DNA of 64,000 bases from Macrostomum hystrix (Eukaryota; Platyhelminthes; Macrostomidae), in contig CATNEN010000003.1 in assembly GCA_950097015.1 (NCBI GenBank), positions 5,131,501 to 5,195,500 on the forward strand. The letters are read 5' to 3'. A program made the position numbers and the translations under genes. Below the pieces are notes generated by a model. It saw nothing but the letters and a program-made list of their open reading frames with translations, was not told the origin of the DNA and made no database searches. Each line of letters begins with the position of its first letter. The stretch's first letter is position 1. Below, piece by piece: positions 24,801-30,917 of this stretch.

Positions 24801-25304
24801 GGAAAATTGGACAACTTTGAAGAGATGGGATAATTCTGTGAAAATGGGAGTTTTCTGTCAGGTCAATTTACCTAAAATTATTATATAACTACCTGCCGTA
24901 CAATTTTTTTCCTAAAGGAACGATTGCGTCGCTCAGACGAAGACCTGCGTCAACGCACAGAGCGGCTGCACAGCCCGGCCTCGACGCCTCATCAGCAACG
25001 GCAGCAGCAGCACCACCAGCTGCAGCAGTCGCCCCAGCAACAAGTCTACTATGCTAAATATCTGCGCGCTGAGAAACATCGTCGGGATCTAGTCTACCAG
25101 AAGGAGTACCTCCGGCTGCTGCTTAGCCGCTACAGTCAAACTGGACTGGTTGTCGACCGTTTCAGCGACTATCCAGACGTGCGACTGTCTCGGCGCCAGA
25201 TATCTCGATTCCGTTCCGCCGCCTACACTGTCATGGCCGCTTGGCGAATCAGAACTCTTGCTAGGCGATGGCGGAAGGCGTCTGGCTCGACGATGATTGG
25301 ATGA
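723..25304 (+). CDS. PCNT: Pericentrin/AKAP9-like centrosomal scaffold, 3' part of gene (15 exons)
   Basis: Fifteen exons join without a phase conflict: 723-868, 1633-1763, 5629-6153, 6993-7455, 7966-8470, 9077-9556, 9675-9758, 13275-13763, 14427-14921, 15877-16434, 17226-17560, 19237-19396, 21103-21567, 23967-24179, 24918-25304. They total 5436 nt, or 1811 residues plus TGA. Most of the product is Glu/Gln/Arg/Leu-rich coiled coil. The C-terminus (about residues 1727-1806) reads [20 protein letters not shown], then [22 protein letters not shown], which fits the PACT domain that targets pericentrin and AKAP9 to centrosomes. Family members scaffold gamma-tubulin complexes and kinases in pericentriolar material; that role is inferred. 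Whether the gene is closer to PCNT, AKAP9 or insect Plp cannot be told here. The 5' end is outside the window. Almost every long intron contains a minisatellite. Confidence 0.9.
890..1625. repeat. 36-bp minisatellite
   Basis: About 20 copies of a 36-bp unit with core ATCGGTCATTACCCCTTC. The array reaches the acceptor of PCNT-like exon 2 and provides its pyrimidine tract. Confidence 0.93.
1633..1763 (+). CDS. PCNT: PCNT-like exon 2
   Basis: Enters in phase 2 (AT+G gives Met) and leaves in phase 1 before GTAGGT. It encodes [20 protein letters not shown] followed by [14 protein letters not shown], a Cys- and Pro-containing stretch that is not coiled coil. The acceptor lies directly at the edge of the 36-bp repeat array. 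Confidence 0.78.
1978..2310. repeat. Irregular CTATCTACCTCTCC repeat
   Basis: Pyrimidine-rich 12- to 26-bp period with blocks CTACCTCTCCTAT and TTCCCTTTCCTAT, in PCNT-like intron 2. Confidence 0.88.
2311..3021. other. AT-rich intron sequence, nothing recognised
   Basis: Between two arrays of PCNT-like intron 2. No open frame with coding character, no SINE. Confidence 0.6.
3022..3975. repeat. 21-bp minisatellite
   Basis: Unit ATATCTAGATGCCAGTTTCC plus one base, about 45 copies, more diverged towards the 3' end (3780-3975). Confidence 0.95.
3976..4600. other. AT-rich intron sequence, nothing recognised
   Basis: Separates the 21-bp and 36-bp arrays in PCNT-like intron 2; no feature seen. Confidence 0.6.
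4600..5560. repeat. 36-bp minisatellite
   Basis: About 26 copies with core AATCCCCAAATCTTTTAGAA. The 3' third alternates three unit variants in a higher-order pattern. The period, a multiple of three, keeps long frames open on both strands. Confidence 0.95.
5629..6153 (+). CDS. PCNT: PCNT-like exon 3
   Basis: The acceptor TTGGCACAG before 5629 restores the phase (G+AC gives Asp). The exon reads [20 protein letters not shown] and continues as a long coiled coil to the donor at 6154. Phase 1 at the end matches the next exon exactly. Confidence 0.85.
6200..6925. repeat. 17-bp minisatellite
   Basis: Unit ATGATCCCCAACACCCC, about 42 copies, with a longer CCCCACCCCAACACT variant recurring near 6600, 6710 and 6780. 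It fills PCNT-like intron 3. Confidence 0.95.
6993..7455 (+). CDS. PCNT: PCNT-like exon 4
   Basis: The acceptor CATCTTTTCAAG ends at 6992 and the donor GTTAGT starts at 7456 (phase 2). It encodes [20 protein letters not shown] and further heptads, then an acidic linker ([16 protein letters not shown]) and another coiled coil. Confidence 0.85.
7475..7705. repeat. 26-bp minisatellite with ATTGGCTG core
   Basis: About nine copies containing TCTTATTGGCTGAAAAACAG, beginning about 20 bases after the donor of PCNT-like exon 4. Further single copies occur to about 7795. Confidence 0.92.
7966..8470 (+). CDS. PCNT: PCNT-like exon 5
   Basis: The acceptor AATTTCGCAG ends at 7965; one base completes Arg. 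The product is coiled coil ([20 protein letters not shown]) with a Ser/Thr/Gly-rich linker in the middle. It ends in phase 0 before GTGAGT. Confidence 0.87.
8512..8599. repeat. 20-bp repeat, four copies, splice-site-like
   Basis: Unit CTAATCCTCTTAGGTAATCT, identical copies, 41 bp after the donor of PCNT-like exon 5. Confidence 0.93.
8676..8988 (+). mobile_element. tRNA-derived SINE, family A (best copy)
   Basis: The head has a pol III box A (TAGCCTAGTGG) and box B (GGTTCGATTC), then a conserved body (CACCCAGCTGTTAAATGGGT, CCAGTCCATGGACTGAACAG) and an ATT-repeat tail. It lies in the intron between PCNT-like exons 5 and 6, sense orientation. Confidence 0.85.
9077..9556 (+). CDS. PCNT: PCNT-like exon 6
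   Basis: The acceptor CTCTCATCCAG ends at 9076 and the donor GTAACA starts at 9557, both phase 0 (160 codons). It starts [20 protein letters not shown] and ends [11 protein letters not shown]. Confidence 0.85.
9675..9758 (+). CDS. PCNT: PCNT-like exon 7 (small, Gln/His-rich)
   Basis: A 28-codon exon ([20 protein letters not shown], then VNNNLSAQ) between the acceptor CACTTTTTTGAAG and the donor GTGAAC, phase 0 on both sides. Low-complexity sequence makes it less certain than its neighbours. It could be skipped without a frameshift. Confidence 0.65.
10030..13078. repeat. 31/33-bp minisatellite, largest array
   Basis: About 95 copies built on CACTCTGTCTGTATTTCACT, with alternating CTGCCTGT and CTGTCTTT starts and a shorter TGACTGTT form. 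About 3 kb, filling PCNT-like intron 7. Interwoven open frames here are repeat artefacts. Confidence 0.96.
13275..13763 (+). CDS. PCNT: PCNT-like exon 8
   Basis: The acceptor TTGATATTTCAG ends at 13274 and the donor GTGGGT starts at 13764; 163 codons, phase 0. It is coiled coil with a short poly-Ala tract ([15 protein letters not shown]). Confidence 0.87.
13860..14425. repeat. 21-bp minisatellite
   Basis: Unit CATGCCTACCTTATCTACCT plus one base, about 25 variants with a longer internal duplication (14040-14160 resembles 14165-14280). Its end forms the acceptor of PCNT-like exon 9. Confidence 0.92.
14427..14921 (+). CDS. PCNT: PCNT-like exon 9
   Basis: The acceptor CTTATCTACCTTCAG is supplied by the last unit of the preceding 21-bp array. 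The donor GTTAAT starts at 14922; 165 codons in phase 0. It starts [20 protein letters not shown] and has a Pro/Ser/Gly linker ([14 protein letters not shown]) near the end. Confidence 0.85.
14986..15755. repeat. 31-bp minisatellite with CAG|GTAGAT
   Basis: About 25 copies containing CCATGAGATCCTCAGGTAGA, with CCTCGG and CTGCTG variants. It starts about 65 bases after the donor of PCNT-like exon 9. Confidence 0.95.
15877..16434 (+). CDS. PCNT: PCNT-like exon 10 (His/Gln tract)
   Basis: The acceptor TTATCATTCCAG ends at 15876 and the donor GTGAGC starts at 16435; 186 codons, phase 0. It opens [19 protein letters not shown], then a poly-His/poly-Gln run, then a Trp- and Ala-rich helical segment with [20 protein letters not shown]. 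Confidence 0.85.
16460..17130. repeat. 20-bp minisatellite with TGACCTTG
   Basis: Unit TTCCATTTGACCTTGGAATC. Near-perfect copies at 16460-16660 decay progressively through 17130. Confidence 0.9.
17226..17560 (+). CDS. PCNT: PCNT-like exon 11
   Basis: It encodes [20 protein letters not shown] and a continuous coiled coil to the phase-2 donor GTGAGG at 17561. The acceptor after TTTTTCGCACCAAG was chosen for its pyrimidine run. A second acceptor after TTACAAG (start 17193) is also in frame and would add 11 residues ([11 protein letters not shown]). Confidence 0.75.
17665..18470. repeat. 13-bp minisatellite
   Basis: Unit GGGTGTTCTAATC with ACA/ATA variants, about 60 copies, containing an internal longer-range duplication (17860-18060 versus 18100-18300). 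PCNT-like intron 11. Confidence 0.95.
18471..19236. other. Intron sequence, nothing recognised
   Basis: AT-rich, no coding frame or SINE. One GC-richer patch near 18840-18900. Confidence 0.55.
19237..19396 (+). CDS. PCNT: PCNT-like exon 12
   Basis: The acceptor ATTTTTTGTCTAG ends at 19236; AG+G gives Arg. It reads [20 protein letters not shown] and ends NGGSAQ in phase 0 before GTTAGT. Confidence 0.85.
19418..19651 (+). mobile_element. SINE family A, 5'-truncated copy
   Basis: Box B (GGTTCGATTC) and body remain. Box A is lost, and about 40 bp are missing after CAGTCCATGG. The tail is a short ATTAGTATT. It starts about 20 bases after the donor of PCNT-like exon 12. Confidence 0.75.
19690..21005. 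repeat. 1.3-kb polypyrimidine tract (CTCTCC/CATTCT)
   Basis: Almost pure C/T on the plus strand with regular CATTCT interruptions, in PCNT-like intron 12. Long open frames on both strands are composition artefacts. Confidence 0.95.
21103..21567 (+). CDS. PCNT: PCNT-like exon 13
   Basis: The acceptor TTTTTCGATAG ends at 21102 and the donor GTTAGA starts at 21568; 155 codons, phase 0. It opens [20 protein letters not shown] and continues as strong coiled coil to LASQQRVQ. Confidence 0.87.
21667..22850. repeat. 23-bp minisatellite
   Basis: Unit TGTTTATTGGTAGTTTGAGT plus ACC, about 51 copies, TTTATT/TTAATT alternates, decaying after 22680. PCNT-like intron 13. Confidence 0.95.
22851..23442. other. 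AT-rich intron sequence, nothing recognised
   Basis: Lies between the 23-bp array and the old SINE; no feature seen. Confidence 0.55.
23443..23786 (+). mobile_element. SINE family A, old copy with insertion
   Basis: Diverged box A (CAGCCTAGTTC) and intact box B (GGTTCGATTC). The body is broken by about 60 bp of unrelated sequence near 23690-23745, followed by CACATCTGACTCGG and the tail. Confidence 0.7.
23967..24179 (+). CDS. PCNT: PCNT-like exon 14
   Basis: The acceptor TTCTCATCCGCAG ends at 23966 and the donor GTTAAA starts at 24180; 71 codons, phase 0. It is a Ser/Pro/Gly-rich linker followed by the helix [17 protein letters not shown]. Confidence 0.85.
24262..24616. repeat. 20-bp minisatellite, very homogeneous
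   Basis: Unit AATGGGATAATTCTATATGG, about 17 nearly identical copies; degenerate relatives (GGGATAATT) continue to about 24850. PCNT-like intron 14. Confidence 0.95.
24918..25304 (+). CDS. PCNT: PCNT-like terminal exon with PACT domain
   Basis: The acceptor TTTTTTTCCTAAAG ends at 24917 and the TGA is 25302-25304. A Gln/His-rich lead is followed by the PACT region: an aromatic/basic helix, [20 protein letters not shown], then the [16 protein letters not shown] helix and RRWRKASG. This exon gives the gene its identity. Confidence 0.92.
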   Translation, partial: ERLRRSDEDLRQRTERLHSPASTPHQQRQQQHHQLQQSPQQQVYYAKYLRAEKHRRDLVYQKEYLRLLLSRYSQTGLVVDRFSDYPDVRLSRRQISRFRSAAYTVMAAWRIRTLARRWRKASGSTMIG

Positions 25305-25915
25305 GACTCTTGAGAAGAACCAGGGGCGAGAATTGAAAAAGAAATATTATCTATTTTTTCTTTGTCATATTCTTTGTTTTAATCTATACTAGACATTTCA
25401 CTAGCTTTCCTGTACGCTTTTTCTCAGTTTCTTAATTCAGCCCTGTACATTGTGTCAATTTATTTGTCTTTTTCATACAAATTCGTTTTTTGTGATTGTG
25501 TAACGTAATTTCTATTCTTTATTATTCTGTTTTCATTTATTTTGTTTCATAAATTATAGCGTCTATGTTCGATCAGTGTTACTGATTTCTATTCTAGTGA
25601 GTACTATATGTTGGTGTTATTATTGTCACATTTATTATTTACAAAATTAGAGCCTGCAGTCTGTGACTAGAAATGGCACTATTATTAAAGAAATCACTTA
25701 AAAATATTGAATATTAAGGTGGCATACCTCTGTGAATTTAATTTTGCGGCAGTGAAAGATGTTATTGATCTCATTATTGCTTGCTAGCAATTGTCACTTC
25801 TTTTTTGCAAATACACTTAGTCAACGAATATTTATATAAATAGCGTGTATTTTCTGTATATTTTTGCCTATCTGTGCGCACTGCTTGATGATAAAATACA
25901 GAAGTCCTGTACTTA
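25305..25915. other. PCNT-like 3' flank
   Basis: AT-rich. No AATAAA was seen; ATTAAA at 25684-25689 is a possible weak poly(A) signal. Confidence 0.4.
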
Positions 25916-25937
25916 ATAATAATAATAATGATAATAC

Positions 25938-26122
25938 TCGTATTATTATTATTATTATCAAATTTCTCAATGACTAAAAGCTTGATTGTGCTTTCATTAA
26001 CTTACTAGCAGCAGTCGTAACACTAAGTAATGTTGGTGACAGGACACATTTTTTGTAACACCTAGTGCCATTCGAACTATGGACCTTTCAGTCAGAAATC
26101 CTCAGCTCTACCAAGTAGCTCG
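25938..26122 (-). mobile_element. tRNA-derived SINE, family C
   Basis: On the minus strand TAGCTACTTGGTAGAGCTGA is close to the tRNA 5' arm with box A, and GGTCCATAGTTCGAATGG fits box B. About 115 bp of body follow, then a GATAATAATAATAAT tail. Only one copy is seen here. Confidence 0.6.
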
Positions 26123-26126
26123 TAAC

Positions 26127-27182
26127 TCGTTAGTTAACGAATCTCAAGTAATTAAGTATAAAATAATACCCACTTGATTTCGTTTCTTTGGCCTAGGAAC
26201 GGCTGAGGACGTTCTAGGCCATAGACTAGACAACGATTTTGAGTGGGGATTATAATATTTAATTGCCGCACGGCTCGGCCCAGTGATTCTGCCATAGACA
26301 ATTATTTCTTGGCCTCCAAGAAACGCCTGAGTGGGAGTCTCAACTAAATGGAAAGAATGGTTTTTTAGCCATAGACAATTATTTCTTAGAGTCCAAGAAA
26401 TGAAAATACACTTAGGAGATAGGCAGCTGGTCGAGGCCAAAGCGGGGATTAAATTGTCACTGCTATAAAACAATTTCATCCATAGACAAAATGACTTTAT
26501 TCCTAGTTTCTCTGTCTATAAATGGCGAAAAACTAAATGGAATCATGCTTTATCCATGGCTTTTGCAGATGCAATATAAGCTTTGCTAAGTAGTAGTAAC
26601 CGAACCGTTCTGCCTTTGATGGCCAACAATAATTAAAAACTCTTAATTCAAGGCCAATGCAAACATTTTTGCATTCATTACTTTTCCTATTTTTTAATTT
26701 CTTGCATATTTTATATATTCTTTTGTGGAATTTTTCATGCCAAGTTTTTTCTGATCGAAAGAATTAGCGTTTCCACTTGCTCACACTTCTACTTACAGTA
26801 ATCTGGTTGCAATTTATCAGTAGTAGTTCTCGGATTTAATCTGTTAATTTTCCCAGTTTAAACGGTTCTTTGTTAGCTCTTATCTCACTGGTAGCTTTTG
26901 CAAATAGCATTGCTTGTTTGCTAGTGTCTTTTATTATTCTTTTTTTCTTAAACTTTCAACAACCGTTTATATTGTCAGCAACGGAGTAAAAAAAGCACAC
27001 GAACAGATTTTTCAACTTATTTGAAGGCATATTTTATTTATTTTTTATCACAGTTTTTTCTTTCTATCGAACACAGTACAGTTCAAAAGTCTAGTGCAAT
27101 CTGTTAAAATTCGCACTAAAATTAGAGTTTATTGGTCAGTTTTTTAAAGTTTGTCACAAAAATGCTAACCGATTCTTACTCG
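26127..27182. other. Intergenic, no gene seen
   Basis: Contains a short direct duplication (CCATAGACAATTATTTCTT near 26292 and 26370). Otherwise AT-rich without features. Confidence 0.5.
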
Positions 27183-27188
27183 TTTATT
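27183..27188 (-). other. Poly(A) signal of the secreted-protein gene
   Basis: AATAAA on the minus strand, 57 nt past the stop codon at 27246. Confidence 0.6.
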
Positions 27189-27245
27189 TAATTTATAAGT
27201 AGAAAAGAACTAACGAAAATGATTAAATTAGTAACTATTTCAGTG

Positions 27246-27749
27246 TCAGTAGCCATAGTCTGGTTCATCTATATCATAGTAGTCAACTGTGTCGACGTGG
27301 GGTCGCACCTGGTGCTGGAAAGATCTTGAAGACTCTTGATAGTAGTCTGCTGGACCATGCCTATCCGGTCTTCTATCATTGTAGGCGTCGGCATAGCTGT
27401 CAAAATTGTAGCCGTGTTGACGTTGATCATTGTGGCGGTTGTAGCCGTTAAAGGAAGGTCCGTGCTGCCGCTGCTGCTGCTGCCGCGTCGGCGTTGAAGG
27501 CGTCGAAGGCTCCTCCGGGAGTGGTGGGGCAATCGGGTCGCCCTCCATTTGTCGCTCCATCAAGTAGCTCATTTTATACGAGGTCTCATCCTCGGAGTTA
27601 TCGCCTCGACCTGTAGCAGCAGCAGCTGACTCTCGCATTGGGTTCCGACCTGGCCGTGGATAGTTTTGAGCCGCTGTCGGTGCGATGATGCAGTTGATAG
27701 CCAATGCTGTCAGCAGTGACCATCTCAGCAGCCGGAAATTGAAACTCAT
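27246..27749 (-). CDS. Small secreted protein, unknown family
   Basis: A single-exon gene of 167 residues. The start at 27749 (MSFNFRLLRWSLLTALAINC) gives a signal peptide of about 27 residues ending PTAAQ, followed by NYPRPGRNP. An in-frame ATG at 27779 would add 10 residues, but it lies where transcription should begin given the TATA box at 27808-27813, so the inner start is preferred. The mature part is hydrophilic: an acidic stretch, a Pro-rich PPLPEEPSTPSTP, a Gln/His/Asn/Asp/Tyr-rich centre and the tail VDYYDIDEPDYGY. No cysteines occur after the leader. AATAAA follows 57 nt after the stop. I do not recognise the family; a matrix, mucus or adhesive component is only a guess from composition. 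Confidence 0.75.
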   Translation of the reverse strand: MSFNFRLLRWSLLTALAINCIIAPTAAQNYPRPGRNPMRESAAAATGRGDNSEDETSYKMSYLMERQMEGDPIAPPLPEEPSTPSTPTRQQQQRQHGPSFNGYNRHNDQRQHGYNFDSYADAYNDRRPDRHGPADYYQESSRSFQHQVRPHVDTVDYYDIDEPDYGY

Positions 27750-27807
27750 TGTTTGTCTGTTAAAATCACTTCTTGTCAATGACCCTTAACTGGGGTTCCG
27801 ACACGGC

Positions 27808-27813
27808 TTTATA
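27808..27813 (-). promoter_or_regulatory. TATA box of the secreted-protein gene
   Basis: TATAAA read on the minus strand, within GCTATAAAGCC. A start site 25-30 nt downstream would fall near 27780, about 30 nt before the preferred ATG at 27749. Confidence 0.6.
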
Positions 27814-30382
27814 GCTAACTATACTCGCCCGGTTCAGTTGGGCTTACAAACTTGATCAGCCAATCAGAATTGAGAGCCGATAACGCGATATCATTTTAAA
27901 CTTGTTAATTTTATAGCCATAGTTAGCGGAGCAGTTTGAGGTGGTTGAGAATGTACATAATTCAAATGTACACAATAAAGATTTATTAAACCTAGCACAC
28001 TTATATAACAAAAAACTAGTATTGACATTCCAATGTTTTGTAAAAAAATAGAAACCAGATAAATGCGCAAAATTTCAGCTTAAAGCAGGTTTTTGTGTAC
28101 TTTATATTTTTGGAAAAGTGCCAGGTGTTTTTTTAAAAAAGACTCATTTGCGCAAACTAAGAAGTCACTATCTTATTTTTTACAACCTACGTTTTTATTC
28201 ATAAACAAATTAGTTTGAGAACAACTTAAGCCACGTACGAGTATATTCATGTTGCGCATTCAGCTGAATACTTATCAGCTTTCTTAACTTAATAATTTAT
28301 TATAAATCGAACAAATCGTACATTGGGTTGTAGACTGCATGATGCCAATTTTTTGCGTCTGATTTTCACCACTCAACTGAAAACACTTGAAGTTATACGA
28401 GCTAGTTAGCAGACAGGGGTAGCATGGTTTGGGTGTGTTTACCACTGCCTCCAGTCCATAGACTGAACAGACATACACTAATCAGCTGTGCACATGGACT
28501 GCGCGAGAAAATCAGATGATTAATTATACTCAGCGGTCATTATCAAAAAACATAAGCATTCATCCTCAAAAAACGCAGTGCATTTTCGTGCATAAAAACA
28601 TCTGATAAATAATTTGAGAAAATGGTGCGCATTTTTTAAATCAAAGCCAGCTGTATGGCCACGTTTTCGATCTGCTTTGAAGCTTTAAAATTTTGAGTAG
28701 GCTACATATAAATTTACGATCTATTTACCTGCGCAATTTTCTATGCTGTTTTCCACACTTTCTTGCTAGGGCATAAAGTGCATATTGCCCAATTCAGTTG
28801 TGTAATATTACATATTATTCTCAACTTCTTGTGGCGCTTAATTTTAACTCCTTACGTTAGATAACTTTATTCTTCGCAATTGGTTCAGCAGCAAAAAATA
28901 AATTATTGATGCTTGATGCATTTGCAACCTGTGGTAACAATATTTTTCAAAGCTTTCTGTTCCATCAGGCTAAATGAACTGTAGTTACAGTGTCGCTAGC
29001 AAAAGTAACATAAGTAAGGCGCATAAATATCAATAATGAATCTTTTTTTCCTAGTTTTGTTTTAAATACGTACTGCAAGTTTAAAATGCAGATTTATTCT
29101 TCGAAATCAGACATTCCTGGATTTTCGGCAGCAGCTGCGTGCTTTGCGTTATGATCAAGAGCATATTCTACTAATCTGTTAATTAGTATATTACATAACT
29201 CTGTATCACATAATAAGAAATATATATTCATAAAATTGAATGCACACATTCACACATGCAATTTATAAATAAAGCTAATAATTAACTTGTTACTATAAAT
29301 TGCTAGGTCTAATTAAGTTTATAATTCATAATTACATAATTCATAATTCAACATTAACAATAACATTAGGTATTATTATATAGAAATATTTTCTTAGTTA
29401 GTCTTAGTGGCCTGAAATTCTTTTAATATTTTTTTCACAATTATTTTTATTCCTGTTGGATATGGAACCTAAATAGAATCCCAAAGGCCAAATCTAATGC
29501 TCAAGATTTGCTCTGTTGCTCCCTACTTTGTATTTGATAGCTAGGCCTAGTCTCTGCCTCTACAAAAATTTCAATCAGAAGTATCAATGATTAGCTACTC
29601 TTTGCTTATGGCTAAATATTGTTGTTATACCAAGTGGTATTCTACCTATTGGGTACATTTATTGATGTAAGCCATTAAACAAATTGTAAGTTTCTTTGTC
29701 AATGAATGTTTATCTATTAGTCTATCCCTATCGGTATCAGTGGGAAATACCTTTGAAAAATGTTAGCATTTCTTTTTGCCAACAAAAAAAAATTAACAAC
29801 AATACAAGTTTATGATATAAGATAGCTAGCTGGCTTAGATTGACAAGATAGTATAGTATAGGCCTAGCTAATAAGTACCAATATTAATCCCAAAAGTCTA
29901 AATCTTGTTCCTTTGAATTCCAAGTCAAGACTATGTTCGATTTCAATTTCAGCATAATTTTGTAGACTACAAAATCATGGAGTTTGTAGACTGTGATAGT
30001 GATGTTGTAAATCAAAACATTTATTTTGTTGCCATATAATCAAGTTTAGGAACCTTGGTATAAGAGACAAACAGTTCCGTTACTTACCCCAATCTAACTG
30101 TTCAGCATTTAGGCTAAAGCTATCAGATAAAGCTTCTACTATTAGTCAGCTTTCAAATTAATTTTTGAAAATTCACAACTGATATACAATTAGACATGAA
30201 ATTATGCTTTTGCTACTATAATTAGCCAATTAAAAGTTTTCTAAACCATTTTACTGCATAATGAAATACTTCTTATTTAATTAACTCTTCCAGATAAAAT
30301 GCAGCTGACACATTATCTGCTTTCGTAAATATTTTCTTTATCACATGTCAAAGAACTTGGGAGCCAAAAGTACACATCAATA
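27814..30382. other. Intergenic, no gene seen
   Basis: AT-rich 2.6 kb with no coding frame. It must contain the promoter and any 5' UTR of the DHHC gene. A SINE fragment lies at 28403-28500. Confidence 0.5.
28403..28500 (+). mobile_element. SINE family A, fragment
   Basis: Only the middle of the body is recognisable (CCAGTCCATAGACTGAACAG and CAGCTGTGCACATGG). Ends are unclear. Confidence 0.45.
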
Positions 30383-30917
30383 ATGCAAAACAATCATCAC
30401 AGTGTCGACTCTGTTGCCATAGAAATAGGCAATACTTCTTCGCTGACAGAGCAGCAATCTTCGCGTAGGCGACGTCACCAGCAGCTGCAGAATGATTTCG
30501 CAGCCGCAGCGAAAATCTCTTTTGAAGCATTTTTAACCGATGTTAAGCAGCGCGGGCTGGGCATTGGCGAGAGCCAGACTGAAGTTCGAGTAGCTCTAAC
30601 TGTCTCCGTGCTGCTCTATTGGACTGCGGCCTGCTCAATGTTGTACACTACATTGAACTACGCTGTTGACGATTTCTATGAAAACTGGTCGCCTGAGATT
30701 CGCTATGCTATCAAAGTTGCGGCCTGTTTTATTTACATTAACGCTAGCGCTAATTGGTTGCTAACGACGCTAACTGACACTAGTTACAAAGAGAGCAGAG
30801 ATAAGCCGCATGTGCGTAAGACACTATTTGAGCCGTTTCCTGAGCCGCCTAGAAGAAAACTTGAAGAAGAGACTCAAGAATCTTTGCCTGCAGATTTTTC
30901 TGACCAGAATGGTAAAG
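30383..30917 (+). CDS. DHHC gene exon 1
   Basis: Starts MQNNHHSVDSVAIEIGNTSS and carries TM1 and TM2. The donor GTGAGT at 30918 leaves phase 1. Confidence 0.82.

Noticed and set aside
26144-26479. 111-codon minus-strand frame
   Set aside because: No splice context, homology or codon bias; it overlaps a short non-coding duplication.
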